Positions 8,808 through 17,836 of a stretch of 33,300 nucleotides of DNA are shown here, piece by piece; the first letter of the stretch is position 1, and each line of letters begins with the position of its first letter. The notes below the pieces were generated by a model that had not been told where the DNA came from, did not search any database, and worked only from the letters and a program-made list of their open reading frames with translations. Source of the stretch: an uncultured Eubacteriales bacterium (lineage in GTDB: Bacteria; Bacillota; Clostridia; Christensenellales; CAG-1252); the NCBI GenBank assembly GCA_902797685.1, contig CADBTQ010000046.1, positions 1 through 33,300 on the forward strand, written 5' to 3'. Made by a program: the position numbers and the translations under genes.

Positions 8808-10055
8808 TCAATCGGGTTTTCCGAGTAATTTCGCCATCACCTCGAGGCGTTGCCACCCCTCGATATAATCGCCCCAAGGGGCGTGTAAAAAAGGCGTTAA
8901 AACGGCGATCTGTTTGTCCCTTGCCTCTTTGGCTCCGTCCACCTCAAGCCATTCCCCCTCGCAAAGCAAGCAATACCTGCCCCACTCGGCGATCGGGTTA
9001 AACGCGGCGCGACGAGGAGACAGGGCAAAGCGGATCTGCTCGGTAAGTCGCGAAGTGAGTCCCGCGATCTCCGCCGCGTCGTACGGCGTCATATCCAAGC
9101 GGTTTCGCCCTCTTTTGTAATAGCGGGAGAGCAGGTCTTGGATCTGCGCTTTGATCTTGGCGTCGGGATCGGCACGATACAATTTGGCAAGTAAATACGC
9201 GTCGTACAAGGTAGTATTGCCGCCGCGACCGCCTTTGGCTTGCTGCACCTTTCGCCACACCGAAAGAGAGGGCAAGACCACGTATTCCCCGTTCCATTCC
9301 AAACGGGTTTTGTCTTTGACAAACACAGCGGATTCGCTTTCGCTCTCATTCGTACCGAATCGCACGTTTTCCCCTTCTTCGCCCCACAACGGACAGATCC
9401 GCCAAACGGGAGCGTAGCGGGCGGTTTTGGCGGCGTAATCGGCGTCGTCCGTGTAGTCGTATATCACCCAACCCCATTTGATCTCCTCTCCTGCCGAGAG
9501 AGTTTTGGGTGGCATATATGCCACGAGTTCCCCGCGGTCCGAGGCGGTGGGGTACTCCTCTTTCACTTCGGCGATCTCCCCCTCTGTCGAGGTCAACGCC
9601 AAACCCCCTAAGGTGCCGTCCGCACGAGAAGACGCCATATACAAACGGCTGCCGCTAAGTATGTGCGTGTAAGCCCTTCGAGCCACAAAGACGTCCGACC
9701 TCTCCCCTCTCTCGGCAAAGGTGACGTACACGCCCACTTCTTTCTCCTTGATCTCCACGGGCTTTTTGCCCACGTTTTGCCAAACGTACTCCTCTCGGTA
9801 CTCCTCGCCGACTAGGTAGCGATCGACGGTCAAACGCAGATCGACCATATATTCGTAGGTCAATCTTACGCCGCCCTCTCTTGTCTCTCGCTTGTCCAAG
9901 AAACACGCGCCGTAAGGCATACCGAAACGACCCCTGCTCCATTCCATGCGGGTGGGGTCGTCTTGCAACCTAATACTTTCGACGCTACCCGTCGTGTAGT
10001 GCCAAAAGAGATGCCAATGATCGTTGGTGAGGGTAGAGGGTACTTTGGGTCTCAT
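8808..10055 (-). CDS. Unknown protein, last gene of the surface operon
   Basis: A 415-residue protein I do not recognise. The N-terminal two thirds are rich in aromatic and charged residues in a beta-strand pattern (for example YEYMVDLRLTVDRYLVGEEY and KWGWVIYDYTDD). This resembles the beta-sandwich part of some carbohydrate-active proteins, but I see no catalytic motif. The C-terminal third is helical. No signal peptide or membrane segment is seen, unlike its upstream neighbours. Its ATG overlaps the stop of the transglutaminase gene as ATGA (10055-10052), so translation is probably coupled. The context suggests a role linked to the extracellular proteins encoded before it. Confidence 0.75.
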   Translation of the reverse strand: MRPKVPSTLTNDHWHLFWHYTTGSVESIRLQDDPTRMEWSRGRFGMPYGACFLDKRETREGGVRLTYEYMVDLRLTVDRYLVGEEYREEYVWQNVGKKPVEIKEKEVGVYVTFAERGERSDVFVARRAYTHILSGSRLYMASSRADGTLGGLALTSTEGEIAEVKEEYPTASDRGELVAYMPPKTLSAGEEIKWGWVIYDYTDDADYAAKTARYAPVWRICPLWGEEGENVRFGTNESESESAVFVKDKTRLEWNGEYVVLPSLSVWRKVQQAKGGRGGNTTLYDAYLLAKLYRADPDAKIKAQIQDLLSRYYKRGRNRLDMTPYDAAEIAGLTSRLTEQIRFALSPRRAAFNPIAEWGRYCLLCEGEWLEVDGAKEARDKQIAVLTPFLHAPWGDYIEGWQRLEVMAKLLGKPD

Positions 10056-13000
10056 TGAAGTATAATGGTCACGATATCCCCGCTCTCCGAGTGGGAATAA
10101 CTTTTGTCGACATAGCCGGTTTTCTTCATCAGTTCGGCAATGTTGTAGTCAAAGCCCATCTCAAACTCCAATACAGTTTGGTCGTGCAAGCGATAGAACG
10201 CGTTGAACATGGACAAAAACTCCGCTTCGCTCTCCACGTACAGATCGTAGCCGTAGACGCTCGTGCGGCGATAGTAATCGTAAACGCCGTCCGCCAAGGT
10301 ATCCACCACCGAGGTAGAATCGGTGCGGCAATTCTCCTTGTGATTATCCACCGCGTCGCTTTCCTCAAGGAGCAACCAACGATGAGTCACCCAGTCCCCG
10401 TTGCGTCCCCAAGTGGCGTCCACGACGTACCAATGTCCGTCGATCGACACCTTGTTCCAAGCGTGGTTTTCGGTACCCGACGAGGTCACGCCCAAGCCGG
10501 TCGCTTTGAGACAGGGGATTCCCTCTACCAAGCACAGCAAGCGGAAAGCGTCCGAAATGCCGTCGCACACCGCCAGTCGCTCGACCATGGCGCCGTAAGC
10601 GTCGAATACCGAGAGTTTGTGCAAGATCTCGTCCAACACCTCTTGCGCTTCTTTGATCGTCGTACACGCCAACACCTTGTTGAAGTTGGCGGTCATGGTG
10701 GCGTTGTCCTGATAGGTGGAGCGTTGCGTTTCCACTTGCGTTTTGATCGCGGACAGGCTGTATCCCGAAAAAGCGCGGGCATAAAGATCGTACCACACCA
10801 AGGTGTAGCGATCGTAAGTCACGTTGAGGGCAAGCCACTCGTAGAGGGCGGTCACCTTTTGATAGGCGGTCATCTCGTCGGAGAGGTACCGATCGCACAC
10901 CGACACAGCCGCGTCGTACGCACGCTTGGCTCGCGCGGAGTTGGCGGTCGAATCGAAGGTAGGTCTAACCCCCATCGGCAGATCCGCCAATTCCACCACG
11001 TTGCGCACCAACTGGGTGACGGACACTTGATCGATATACAAACTGCGTCCGCTGCCGACCTCGGGCGCTAACGAGCGGGTATCTTCGCTCGCTTTGACGC
11101 TCATGCCGCTCTTGCCGTCCCGCTCCACGGGAGACACGAATTCGATATTGACGGTCAGTTTGTTGCCGAGCGAACTCAGTCCGATCTTCGAACTAAAGGG
11201 AGTCTCGAAGGAAGCGGTCGCCCGAGAGAGCGCCGTATTGAGATCGAGCCCATCGCTAAAGCGGTCGCTCAAATACACCTCGGCGCTTGCCGAGCCGTAC
11301 TTGCCGCCGCTACTCGAGTAATTGCCCCCGTAGGACAGCCATTTGACGAGGTGATTAAGTTCGGATTGACTGTCGATATACATATCCGCCACGTCCCCGT
11401 CGAAAGCATAGTGTTGATTGAGATACTCCACCGCCGAAGAGGCGGGCGCCGAAGCGGTGACCGAGGTCTGTTTGCCGTTGGTTAAGCAACTGACGGTCAA
11501 CGTGTGCGTTTTGGTACGATCCACCTCGCCCAAAGACAGGCGATCGCCCGACCCGACGGATCTGCCGTCGAACACGACGGAGTGTTGATCCCCGCCGCAA
11601 TCGCAACTAAAGGTGGCGTAAGCATAGGTGGCGTCGATATCGTAGTTGAGGCGCACGTCGGAAGGCGCGCAACCGCTGTCGAACACCTTGACCCCGAAAT
11701 AGGTATCCACCTTGTTGCCTTTGGCAAGATAGCGATAGTCGCCCGCGGGCAACGATTGCAGGTAGTCCTCCAGCAAGGTCAGACCGCCCACGCCCACGCT
11801 CTCGGTATAATCCTCGGTGGTGATACTCCCGCCGTAGACGGGCACCAAGTTGAACAAATACCCCTCGAGAGTCAGATCACCGCCCAAGCGTTTGTCGTAT
11901 TCGTATTGAGATTGATTGAGCGCCAAGTCGTCCGAGCCGATCGCCACCGTGACGGTCACGCCTTCGGGGCGCAAACGGCTGCATAACGTGATGGACATTT
12001 CTCCCGATTTGCCCTCAAACAGACTGGAAGAGAGGGTCAAACTATTGACGCCCGAGGTAAAATACTCGCCGTCGTACTCGGTGTGCCCGATCACAAGGCG
12101 CGTCACCTCGTCCCCGTGGGTGACGATATTGAGATCAAGATCGCCCCCGCCGTAATTATACTCGGTCTTGTCCAACGCAAAGGGACTGTCGTACAACACG
12201 ACTTTGCCTGTCGCTTGATCGGTGGTACCGTCCACCTTGCGATAGGTCAGCACCAAGTCGTATTCGCCCGCCTCCATCGCGTTGAGCAAGTCGACCGACA
12301 GCGTTACGCCCAAAGTAGGCGTTGCGCCGTCCACGGCGTCTACGGTGACCGCGAATTCCAAACTGTTACCGTCCAACGTCAACGACAAAGCGGTATTGGA
12401 GTATAGATCGGCGAAGCAACCCAAAGGCAACGCGCCGTGGCGTTCCCAACGCACTTGTCCGTCCGTAAAGTTCCAAGCGGCGGGACGAGTATCCGTCAAA
12501 GTGATACTGTAGATCTTGGTTTCGACGCCGGTCACCCGCAAGGTATGCAAGCCCTTGCTTTGCCCGCGCAGATCGAAGTAACTCACGCCCTCTTCGTAGG
12601 CGGGCGTAACCGCCACCCCATCCAAGTAAGCGGCGGTAAACTGCCCTTCAAGGGGCAAACGTCCGTCTTTGAGATCCCAAGCGATATCCTCGGCGACAAC
12701 CGCGTCCGACGGGTCGAACGAGGCGGACGCCCAAGCCCCCGTCAAATACAGTCCGTTGCCCACGGGGCGCACTTGGATGGTGCAAGCCGTCGAGGGCAGA
12801 TCCAACAAACAGGACGTGGCGTCCTGCCCGCGCGAGAGGGACTCGCCGCCCTCTATACGCACTTCGTATCCACCCGCATGGTTGACCGCCTGCCAGGACA
12901 CCAACAGATCCCCGTCCGACGTAACGTACAACTCGATCTCACCTAACGCAAGGACTTTGGTCACGCGGTAGGTCAGTTGATTGCCGTAAGAAGAGTCGAC

Positions 13001-13330
13001 GTAGCCCGCCTGCGTGGTCTTTGCCATCGCCGAGATCGTGTATTGATCCACCTCGAGATCGGGGATAACCATCGTAAGAGAGGTGGTGGTGCGGAACACT
13101 TCGTTGCCGTTGGAGCCCGCAAAGCGCACCCTGTATTCCTCCGCGCCGTCCACTTTTGCCCAACTCAGCGTATCGCCGTCAAGCGCAATGGTGGGCGCGG
13201 AAAGGGTAACGGGATCGGACGATTTCTTTTTGCCGATCCCCAATTTTTCCTGCAAAAAATTACAGCCCGTCAACGAGACGAGCAATACCAAAATAAGACC
13301 CAAAACCGCTAATCGTTTGTATCTTACCAT
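10052..13330 (-). CDS. Transglutaminase-core lipoprotein, 1,092 residues
   Basis: Begins MVRYKRLAV, then a hydrophobic stretch and lipobox SLTGC, so it is a predicted lipoprotein. The first about 650 residues look like tandem fibronectin-type or Ig-like beta domains (LSAPTIALDGDTLSWAKVDG is a typical start). The last about 350 residues hold a transglutaminase/cysteine-protease core with a plausible triad: Cys922 in VCDGISDAFR, His956 in NHAWNKV and Asp971 in VDATW. Such domains act on peptide or isopeptide bonds at the surface; the substrate is unknown. ATG 13330 has GGAGG ten bases upstream and overlaps the end of the pilin-like gene by 7 bases. A TTG at 13354 is rejected because it would put charged residues before the signal. 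Confidence 0.88.
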   Translation of the reverse strand: MVRYKRLAVLGLILVLLVSLTGCNFLQEKLGIGKKKSSDPVTLSAPTIALDGDTLSWAKVDGAEEYRVRFAGSNGNEVFRTTTSLTMVIPDLEVDQYTISAMAKTTQAGYVDSSYGNQLTYRVTKVLALGEIELYVTSDGDLLVSWQAVNHAGGYEVRIEGGESLSRGQDATSCLLDLPSTACTIQVRPVGNGLYLTGAWASASFDPSDAVVAEDIAWDLKDGRLPLEGQFTAAYLDGVAVTPAYEEGVSYFDLRGQSKGLHTLRVTGVETKIYSITLTDTRPAAWNFTDGQVRWERHGALPLGCFADLYSNTALSLTLDGNSLEFAVTVDAVDGATPTLGVTLSVDLLNAMEAGEYDLVLTYRKVDGTTDQATGKVVLYDSPFALDKTEYNYGGGDLDLNIVTHGDEVTRLVIGHTEYDGEYFTSGVNSLTLSSSLFEGKSGEMSITLCSRLRPEGVTVTVAIGSDDLALNQSQYEYDKRLGGDLTLEGYLFNLVPVYGGSITTEDYTESVGVGGLTLLEDYLQSLPAGDYRYLAKGNKVDTYFGVKVFDSGCAPSDVRLNYDIDATYAYATFSCDCGGDQHSVVFDGRSVGSGDRLSLGEVDRTKTHTLTVSCLTNGKQTSVTASAPASSAVEYLNQHYAFDGDVADMYIDSQSELNHLVKWLSYGGNYSSSGGKYGSASAEVYLSDRFSDGLDLNTALSRATASFETPFSSKIGLSSLGNKLTVNIEFVSPVERDGKSGMSVKASEDTRSLAPEVGSGRSLYIDQVSVTQLVRNVVELADLPMGVRPTFDSTANSARAKRAYDAAVSVCDRYLSDEMTAYQKVTALYEWLALNVTYDRYTLVWYDLYARAFSGYSLSAIKTQVETQRSTYQDNATMTANFNKVLACTTIKEAQEVLDEILHKLSVFDAYGAMVERLAVCDGISDAFRLLCLVEGIPCLKATGLGVTSSGTENHAWNKVSIDGHWYVVDATWGRNGDWVTHRWLLLEESDAVDNHKENCRTDSTSVVDTLADGVYDYYRRTSVYGYDLYVESEAEFLSMFNAFYRLHDQTVLEFEMGFDYNIAELMKKTGYVDKSYSHSESGDIVTIILQ

Positions 13331-13920
13331 TTGACCAAACCTCCACTCTTCCAAGTCACGTTGGCTTTGCCCCCAGTGAGTCCGTTAAACTTACCCGTCA
13401 CGCTGTCCGCGGCGCTGCCTTTGACGACGTACCATCCGCCCAAAACCTGTGCATACCTCGCCCTTTCGGGATCGAAAGAGGGCACGCCGTCCACGGTGAC
13501 GACGTCGCCCGATTGAGCGGTTTTGAACTGGACACACACGACGATGGTGTCTTTGTAGTTGTATTGATTGATATCGGGTATGACATTGGGATTAAAGACG
13601 ATCACCACGTCGTAGAGATGCCCGTAATTGTTTTCGGCGCGCAAACACTCCTGCATACCCTGCGGAGTATCCACGCGATAGCCTCCCACCCAAGCGGGAT
13701 TGTCCTGCTCCACCGAAGCGTTGAACGCACCCACCACGATGGCGGCTTGGGTCAGCACGTCGGCGAGATCCGTCTTGTAGTCTTCCGTCTTGCGCCCTTT
13801 GGTAAAGGAACCGAACGTGGGCACGGCGACCGCGGCAATGATCGCCATCACCGCGATGACGACCACCAATTCCACCAACGTAAAGCCTTTGGCGTTGCGT
13901 AACGCTTTGCTAAGTCTCAT
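13324..13920 (-). CDS. Type IV pilin-like / pseudopilin protein
   Basis: A 198-residue protein with a textbook prepilin leader: MRLSKALRNAKG, cut site, then FTLVELVVVIAV with Glu at mature position 5, and a long hydrophobic helix up to VAVPTFGSF. A prepilin peptidase would cut after Gly12 and methylate Phe. The globular part contains GGYRVDTPQGMQECL and ends in a Gly-rich strand region. No prepilin peptidase, ATPase or other pilus gene is in the window, so the assembly machine must be elsewhere. The ATG at 13920 overlaps the stop of the InlB-repeat lipoprotein gene as ATGA. Being co-translated with a lipoprotein and a transglutaminase is unusual for a pilin. Confidence 0.9.
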   Translation of the reverse strand: MRLSKALRNAKGFTLVELVVVIAVMAIIAAVAVPTFGSFTKGRKTEDYKTDLADVLTQAAIVVGAFNASVEQDNPAWVGGYRVDTPQGMQECLRAENNYGHLYDVVIVFNPNVIPDINQYNYKDTIVVCVQFKTAQSGDVVTVDGVPSFDPERARYAQVLGGWYVVKGSAADSVTGKFNGLTGGKANVTWKSGGLVKW

Positions 13921-15674
13921 AGTTTGCTCCATTGCGCCACGTAGGTGGCGTCTGCGTACGCTTGGTTGCCCGAGACGAAGCCCGCCCAACCCGCAAACGC
14001 GTAGCCGTCGCGATAAGGCGACGAGGGGGCGACCACGTCGGCGCCGTACTCTAAAACGTCCACGTGATACACGGTGTCTTCGTCAAACATCCAAGTAATG
14101 GTAAAGGTGTCGATCACTTCCTCGCACGAGTAGGCGAACGCGGCGTTGCGGGTGACTATGTAGCCGTCCGTCCAGTTGATCCACACGCACTCCCAATGGT
14201 GCCCCTCTTGCGCGGGCTCCTCGGGCTCGGGCGGGATGGGGGCGTCGATCACCGCGCCGTACTCGGCGACGACGGTATCGTACACGTGCCCTTGGACGGA
14301 AAACACGATCTCGTATTTGCGAGCGGTGGTGGCAAAACTGACTTGATAAGTGACGTCGCCCGTGATCACGTCCTCTTCCTTCCACTTGACCCCCTCTTCG
14401 GTCTTCCAACCGTCAAAGGTATAGACGTCCGACACGGTCATCTCCTTCTCGGGGGTCTCGTCGGGGGCTAAGATCTCGCTGCCGTAGTCGGCTTCCCCAG
14501 CCCACGACGTGCCGTGACTATCCACGTACACCTCACCGTCCTCATCCAAAAAGGCGTAACTATAGCGATTGACTACCTCGGCAAACCTGGCGTTGACCGT
14601 GATAGGCGTGAGTATCTCGTCAAGATCGGCGTCCCAGCCGTCGAAAGTATAGGTATATTGTGCGTCCCGAGCGCGGACGGGTTCCTCCCCCTCGTACGTC
14701 GCGGGGTAGCCGTGTTCCACTTGGGTACGGTACAACTCCACCCCGTCGGACAAAAAGATCACGGTGTAGTACATCGTGTAGGTGTCGTACACGGCGACAG
14801 CGGTCATGGAACTTGTGACCGAAGAGGGGATCTCGTCGGGTTTGCCGTCCCCGTCGACGTCCCAACCGGCAAAGGTGTAGCCCACCCCGTCGGACGGCTC
14901 CTTGACGGGATCGGCGGGCAAAGCGATACGGTCCCCGTATTCGAGCGAGCTGCGCTTGATCTCGGTGCCGTCGTCTTGGGCGAATACGATGTCGTATTCA
15001 ACCGAACTGCGCTTAAAGTTGGCTTTGATATCCAAGTTGGAACGGACGTTGTCAAACGAGTGATCCCACCCCGTAAACGCGTACGTAAAGAAAGCGTCGG
15101 CGGGTTTGGTGGGATTGGCGGGCGCCAAAGCGCTCTCCCCGCTTTTGACTTTTTGGCGGGAGTAGATCTCCCCGTCCACCCAAAAAGTGACTTGATAAGC
15201 GTCCGAATAGACCGCGTAAATATTGACGTCCCCCACCAAAATGCGGGGCACGCCGTCCCAGTGGTCGAACACCCGCTTGTCGGCATCCCTCACTTCGGGA
15301 TAGCGGATCTCGGAGATGGAAGTGACCCGACTGCGGGACAGGATCTCGCCGCTTTCGTCGTAAAAGGTGACCAAATAGGTCTTGGCGTTGGGTCTCTCCC
15401 ACTTGGCGTAGAGAGAGGTGTCTTGGGTGATCTTGTCCCAAACGACCGCTTGGGTCAACTCCGCGTCCAAATACCAGTCGGTCAAAGTGTAGCCCTCGCG
15501 CGTAGGGAGAGAGACCCCCTCTTTGCGATAGGTCGACAAAGAGACGGTGGTATACGCCTCGCCGTCCACGTAAAAGCTCAAATTGATCGGCTTGACCTGA
15601 TTGAAGTTGCAGCCGGCAAGCAGTAGAGCAAGGACGAGAGGCAGGATCAAAGTCAATTTAAGATACCGTTTCAT
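13917..15674 (-). CDS. InlB B-repeat lipoprotein, about eight repeats
   Basis: A 585-residue protein. Its lipoprotein signal ends in lipobox LLAGC (Cys22). The rest is about eight copies of the Listeria-Bacteroides (InlB B-type) repeat, each ending in a GW-type motif such as YTLTDWYLD, FTGWDH, FAGWDVDG, FDGWDAD and FAGWAG, and then a strand with AKW, AVY or ANF. These beta-grasp-like repeats are common in surface proteins of gut Firmicutes and act as stalks or ligand-binding units. The ATG at 15674 has GGGAG ten bases ahead. The unequal repeat length, with one calcium-like DVDGDGKPDE loop, suggests ongoing divergence. It is the first gene of the operon. Confidence 0.9.
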   Translation of the reverse strand: MKRYLKLTLILPLVLALLLAGCNFNQVKPINLSFYVDGEAYTTVSLSTYRKEGVSLPTREGYTLTDWYLDAELTQAVVWDKITQDTSLYAKWERPNAKTYLVTFYDESGEILSRSRVTSISEIRYPEVRDADKRVFDHWDGVPRILVGDVNIYAVYSDAYQVTFWVDGEIYSRQKVKSGESALAPANPTKPADAFFTYAFTGWDHSFDNVRSNLDIKANFKRSSVEYDIVFAQDDGTEIKRSSLEYGDRIALPADPVKEPSDGVGYTFAGWDVDGDGKPDEIPSSVTSSMTAVAVYDTYTMYYTVIFLSDGVELYRTQVEHGYPATYEGEEPVRARDAQYTYTFDGWDADLDEILTPITVNARFAEVVNRYSYAFLDEDGEVYVDSHGTSWAGEADYGSEILAPDETPEKEMTVSDVYTFDGWKTEEGVKWKEEDVITGDVTYQVSFATTARKYEIVFSVQGHVYDTVVAEYGAVIDAPIPPEPEEPAQEGHHWECVWINWTDGYIVTRNAAFAYSCEEVIDTFTITWMFDEDTVYHVDVLEYGADVVAPSSPYRDGYAFAGWAGFVSGNQAYADATYVAQWSKL

Positions 15675-15715
15675 TTCTTCTCCCGAGCGCTTGTACGCGC
15701 GTTTGATCATATATC

Positions 15716-15744
15716 ATTGTACCATAGTCTCGACCAAAAGTCAA
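15716..15744 (-). promoter_or_regulatory. Promoter of the four-gene surface operon
   Basis: Leftwards, TTGACT (15744-15739), 17 bases, TACAAT (15721-15716). It lies about 40 bases before the start at 15674, and no other good promoter is seen between the four genes. Confidence 0.7.
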
Positions 15745-15801
15745 CATCCTTCCTTTTGGGGCACTTTCTCGACGGTTTGACAAAAAGTGTCACAAATCGC
15801 T

Positions 15802-15830
15802 TTGTGTTTTGCTAAGGATTATGCTAAAAT
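15802..15830 (+). promoter_or_regulatory. Possible prs promoter
   Basis: TTGTGT (15802-15807), 17 bases, TAAAAT (15825-15830). A dyad TGACA-N5-TGTCA (15778-15792) just upstream could be an operator or chance. Confidence 0.45.
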
Positions 15831-15869
15831 GAAAATGCCTTATGGCACTTACAACAGATGGAGGCTGAC

Positions 15870-17048
15870 ATGGCTACGTTTTTCGATACGGCAATCAATT
15901 TTGAGTCACAGCATCCCAATATGGGACTAATCGCCCTTGCCGGCGCGGAAGAATTTGCGAAAAAGGTGGATCGGTACTTGGTAGACTGGTACAACGCCGA
16001 AGCGCAAAAGCAAAACAAGCCCATTCACAAAGACACCTTTTTGGTATCCACCGTCTGTCCCCGTTTTACCTCGGGCGACGGCAAAGCGCTCATCAAAGAC
16101 TCGGTGCGCGGCATGGACGTGTATATCGTCTGCGACGTAGGCAACTACTCCATCACGTACAATATGTTCGGGCAACAAGTACCCATGTCTCCCGACGACG
16201 TGTACGCCGATCTCAAACGCGTGATCTGCGCCATCGGAGGCAAAGCGGACCGCATCTCGGTCATCATGCCCATCCTCTACGGCGGCAGACAGCATCGCCG
16301 CACCGCAAGGGAGAGTTTGGACTGCGCCATGATGCTGCGCGAATTGGAGACGTTGGGCATAAGAGAGATCATCACCTTCGACGCCCACGATCCTCGCGTG
16401 CAAAACGCGGCCCCCTTGATCGGATTCGACAACTTTATGCCCCACTATCAAGTGCTCAAAGCGCTGCTCCGTCACTTCCCCGGGCTGCATCTTGACAAAA
16501 ACCACTTTATGTGCGTCTCTCCCGACGAGGGCGCTATGTTCCGCAACATCTACTACGCTTCCATTTTGGGCGTGGATCTGGGTATGTTCTACAAGCGCCG
16601 CGACTACTCTGTAGTCGTCAACGGGCGCAACCCCATCGTGGCGCACGAATATATCGGCAGTTCGGTGATGGGTATGGACGTGTTTATCGCGGACGACATC
16701 ATCGCTACGGGCGAGTCCTTGATCAGCATGGCGCATCACCTCAAACAAGCGGGCGCCAACCGCATTTTCCTGTGCGCGACCTTCGCCCTGTTTACCGAAG
16801 GAGTGGAAAAGTTCCGCAAGGCGCACGATGAGGGGCTGTTCGACGCGGTCATTTCCACCAACTTGACCTATGCCAAACCCGAAGCGCTCGCCGAGCCTTG
16901 GTTCATCCAAGCGGACATGAGCAAGTTTGCCGCCTACATCGTTTCGGCGTGCAACCAAGACACTTCGGTGTCCCGTTTGCTCGACCCGCACGACAAAATT
17001 GCGGAACTTATTGACAAATACAACGCAAACGGGCTACAATTGAAATAG
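15870..17048 (+). CDS. prs: Ribose-phosphate pyrophosphokinase (long form)
   Basis: A 392-residue protein that should make PRPP from ribose 5-phosphate and ATP, the precursor of purines, pyrimidines, histidine, tryptophan and NAD. Visible motifs are ITFDAHDPRVQN (a diverged form of the usual His-containing catalytic flag region), GGRQHRR, and the PRPP-binding loop FIADDIIATGESL near the C-terminus. It is longer than the roughly 315 residues of the classical enzyme, which fits a divergent clostridial form. Start 15870 is chosen because GGAGG lies five bases ahead; the ATG at 15858 overlaps that site and has no ribosome site of its own. It is followed by the MBL hydrolase after 46 bases. Confidence 0.88.
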   Translation: MATFFDTAINFESQHPNMGLIALAGAEEFAKKVDRYLVDWYNAEAQKQNKPIHKDTFLVSTVCPRFTSGDGKALIKDSVRGMDVYIVCDVGNYSITYNMFGQQVPMSPDDVYADLKRVICAIGGKADRISVIMPILYGGRQHRRTARESLDCAMMLRELETLGIREIITFDAHDPRVQNAAPLIGFDNFMPHYQVLKALLRHFPGLHLDKNHFMCVSPDEGAMFRNIYYASILGVDLGMFYKRRDYSVVVNGRNPIVAHEYIGSSVMGMDVFIADDIIATGESLISMAHHLKQAGANRIFLCATFALFTEGVEKFRKAHDEGLFDAVISTNLTYAKPEALAEPWFIQADMSKFAAYIVSACNQDTSVSRLLDPHDKIAELIDKYNANGLQLK

Positions 17049-17094
17049 TGGCGGCGTGATTTGCCGTCAATTCATCCACTTTTAAGGAGGATAT

Positions 17095-17742
17095 ATGAAA
17101 ATACAATGGTTGGGCCATTCCTGCTTCGTCCTCACGGAGAGCACGGGCACCGTCGTAGTCACCGACCCCTATGGGGATAAGGTCGGCTATCCTTTGCCCT
17201 CTGTCCGCGCGGACGCCGTCACCGTGTCCCATTCCCACTTCGACCACTGCAACACCCAAGCGATCGAGGGCAATCCCAAGATCTTTGACAAGGTCGGCAG
17301 TTACGAGATCGAGGGGGTCAGCATCTCCTCTTTCCGTACCCATCACGACACGGTCAAGGGTGCCAAGAGGGGCGACAACCTCATTTTCACCTATCGGTTG
17401 GACGGCGTTGACGTCTGCCACATGGGCGACATCGGGGAGCCTTGCACCGCGCACATTTTGGACGCTATCGGCGCAGTCAACGTTTTGCTTATCCCCGTCG
17501 GCGGACATTACACCATCGACGCGGAGACCGCCAAGGACTACGTTGACAAACTGATGCCGGATATCGTCATTCCCATGCACTACTACACCGAAGGTTGCGA
17601 GATCGACTTGGAGGAAGTAGACGCGTTTTTGGATCTCTTCGACGAAGAGAACGTTACTTTCGTAGACGGCGACTCCATCACCTTGGATCGCACTCGTTTC
17701 GACGGGGACTTTGAGACGACAGTCGTCGTTTTTCGCCGTTAA
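17095..17742 (+). CDS. MBL-fold metal-dependent hydrolase (UPF0173-like)
   Basis: A 215-residue metallo-beta-lactamase-fold protein. The strand MKIQWLGHSCFVL and the metal motif HSHFDH (His46 to His51) are clear, with later metal ligands in FRTHHD, MGDIGEP and PMHYYTEG. This arrangement fits the small UPF0173/UlaG-like branch, cytoplasmic hydrolases of uncertain substrate. AAGGAGG stands before the ATG. It follows prs with no terminator between, so it is probably co-transcribed. Its substrate cannot be told. Confidence 0.85.
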   Translation: MKIQWLGHSCFVLTESTGTVVVTDPYGDKVGYPLPSVRADAVTVSHSHFDHCNTQAIEGNPKIFDKVGSYEIEGVSISSFRTHHDTVKGAKRGDNLIFTYRLDGVDVCHMGDIGEPCTAHILDAIGAVNVLLIPVGGHYTIDAETAKDYVDKLMPDIVIPMHYYTEGCEIDLEEVDAFLDLFDEENVTFVDGDSITLDRTRFDGDFETTVVVFRR

Positions 17743-17756
17743 TTTCCGTTTTTCAC

Positions 17757-17769
17757 CGGTATAATACCG
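17757..17769 (+). promoter_or_regulatory. Palindromic -10 region upstream of rho
   Basis: CGGTATAATACCG is a perfect 13-bp palindrome whose centre contains TATAAT (17760-17765). It could be a -10 box inside an operator. A good -35 is not visible, so the promoter call is weak. Confidence 0.4.
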
Positions 17770-17789
17770 TTACAATCGAACTAAGATAG

Positions 17790-17805
17790 TAGAGCGTTTG
17801 CTCTA
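17790..17805 (+). promoter_or_regulatory. Hairpin in the rho leader
   Basis: TAGAGC (17790-17795), loop GTTT, GCTCTA (17800-17805), then TTTCTT. A 6-bp stem with a short U-rich tail, 30 bases before the rho start. It could be a weak attenuator, in line with rho autoregulation known in other bacteria. Confidence 0.4.
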
Positions 17806-17836
17806 TTTCTTGGTTTCGTATCTTTTTGGAGGCTCT

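Noticed and set aside
10055-11071. Rightward frame opposite the transglutaminase gene
   Set aside because: Antisense shadow of a gene with catalytic triad and lipobox.
15927-16991. Leftward frame opposite prs
   Set aside because: Antisense shadow. The rightward frame has clear PRPP synthetase motifs.
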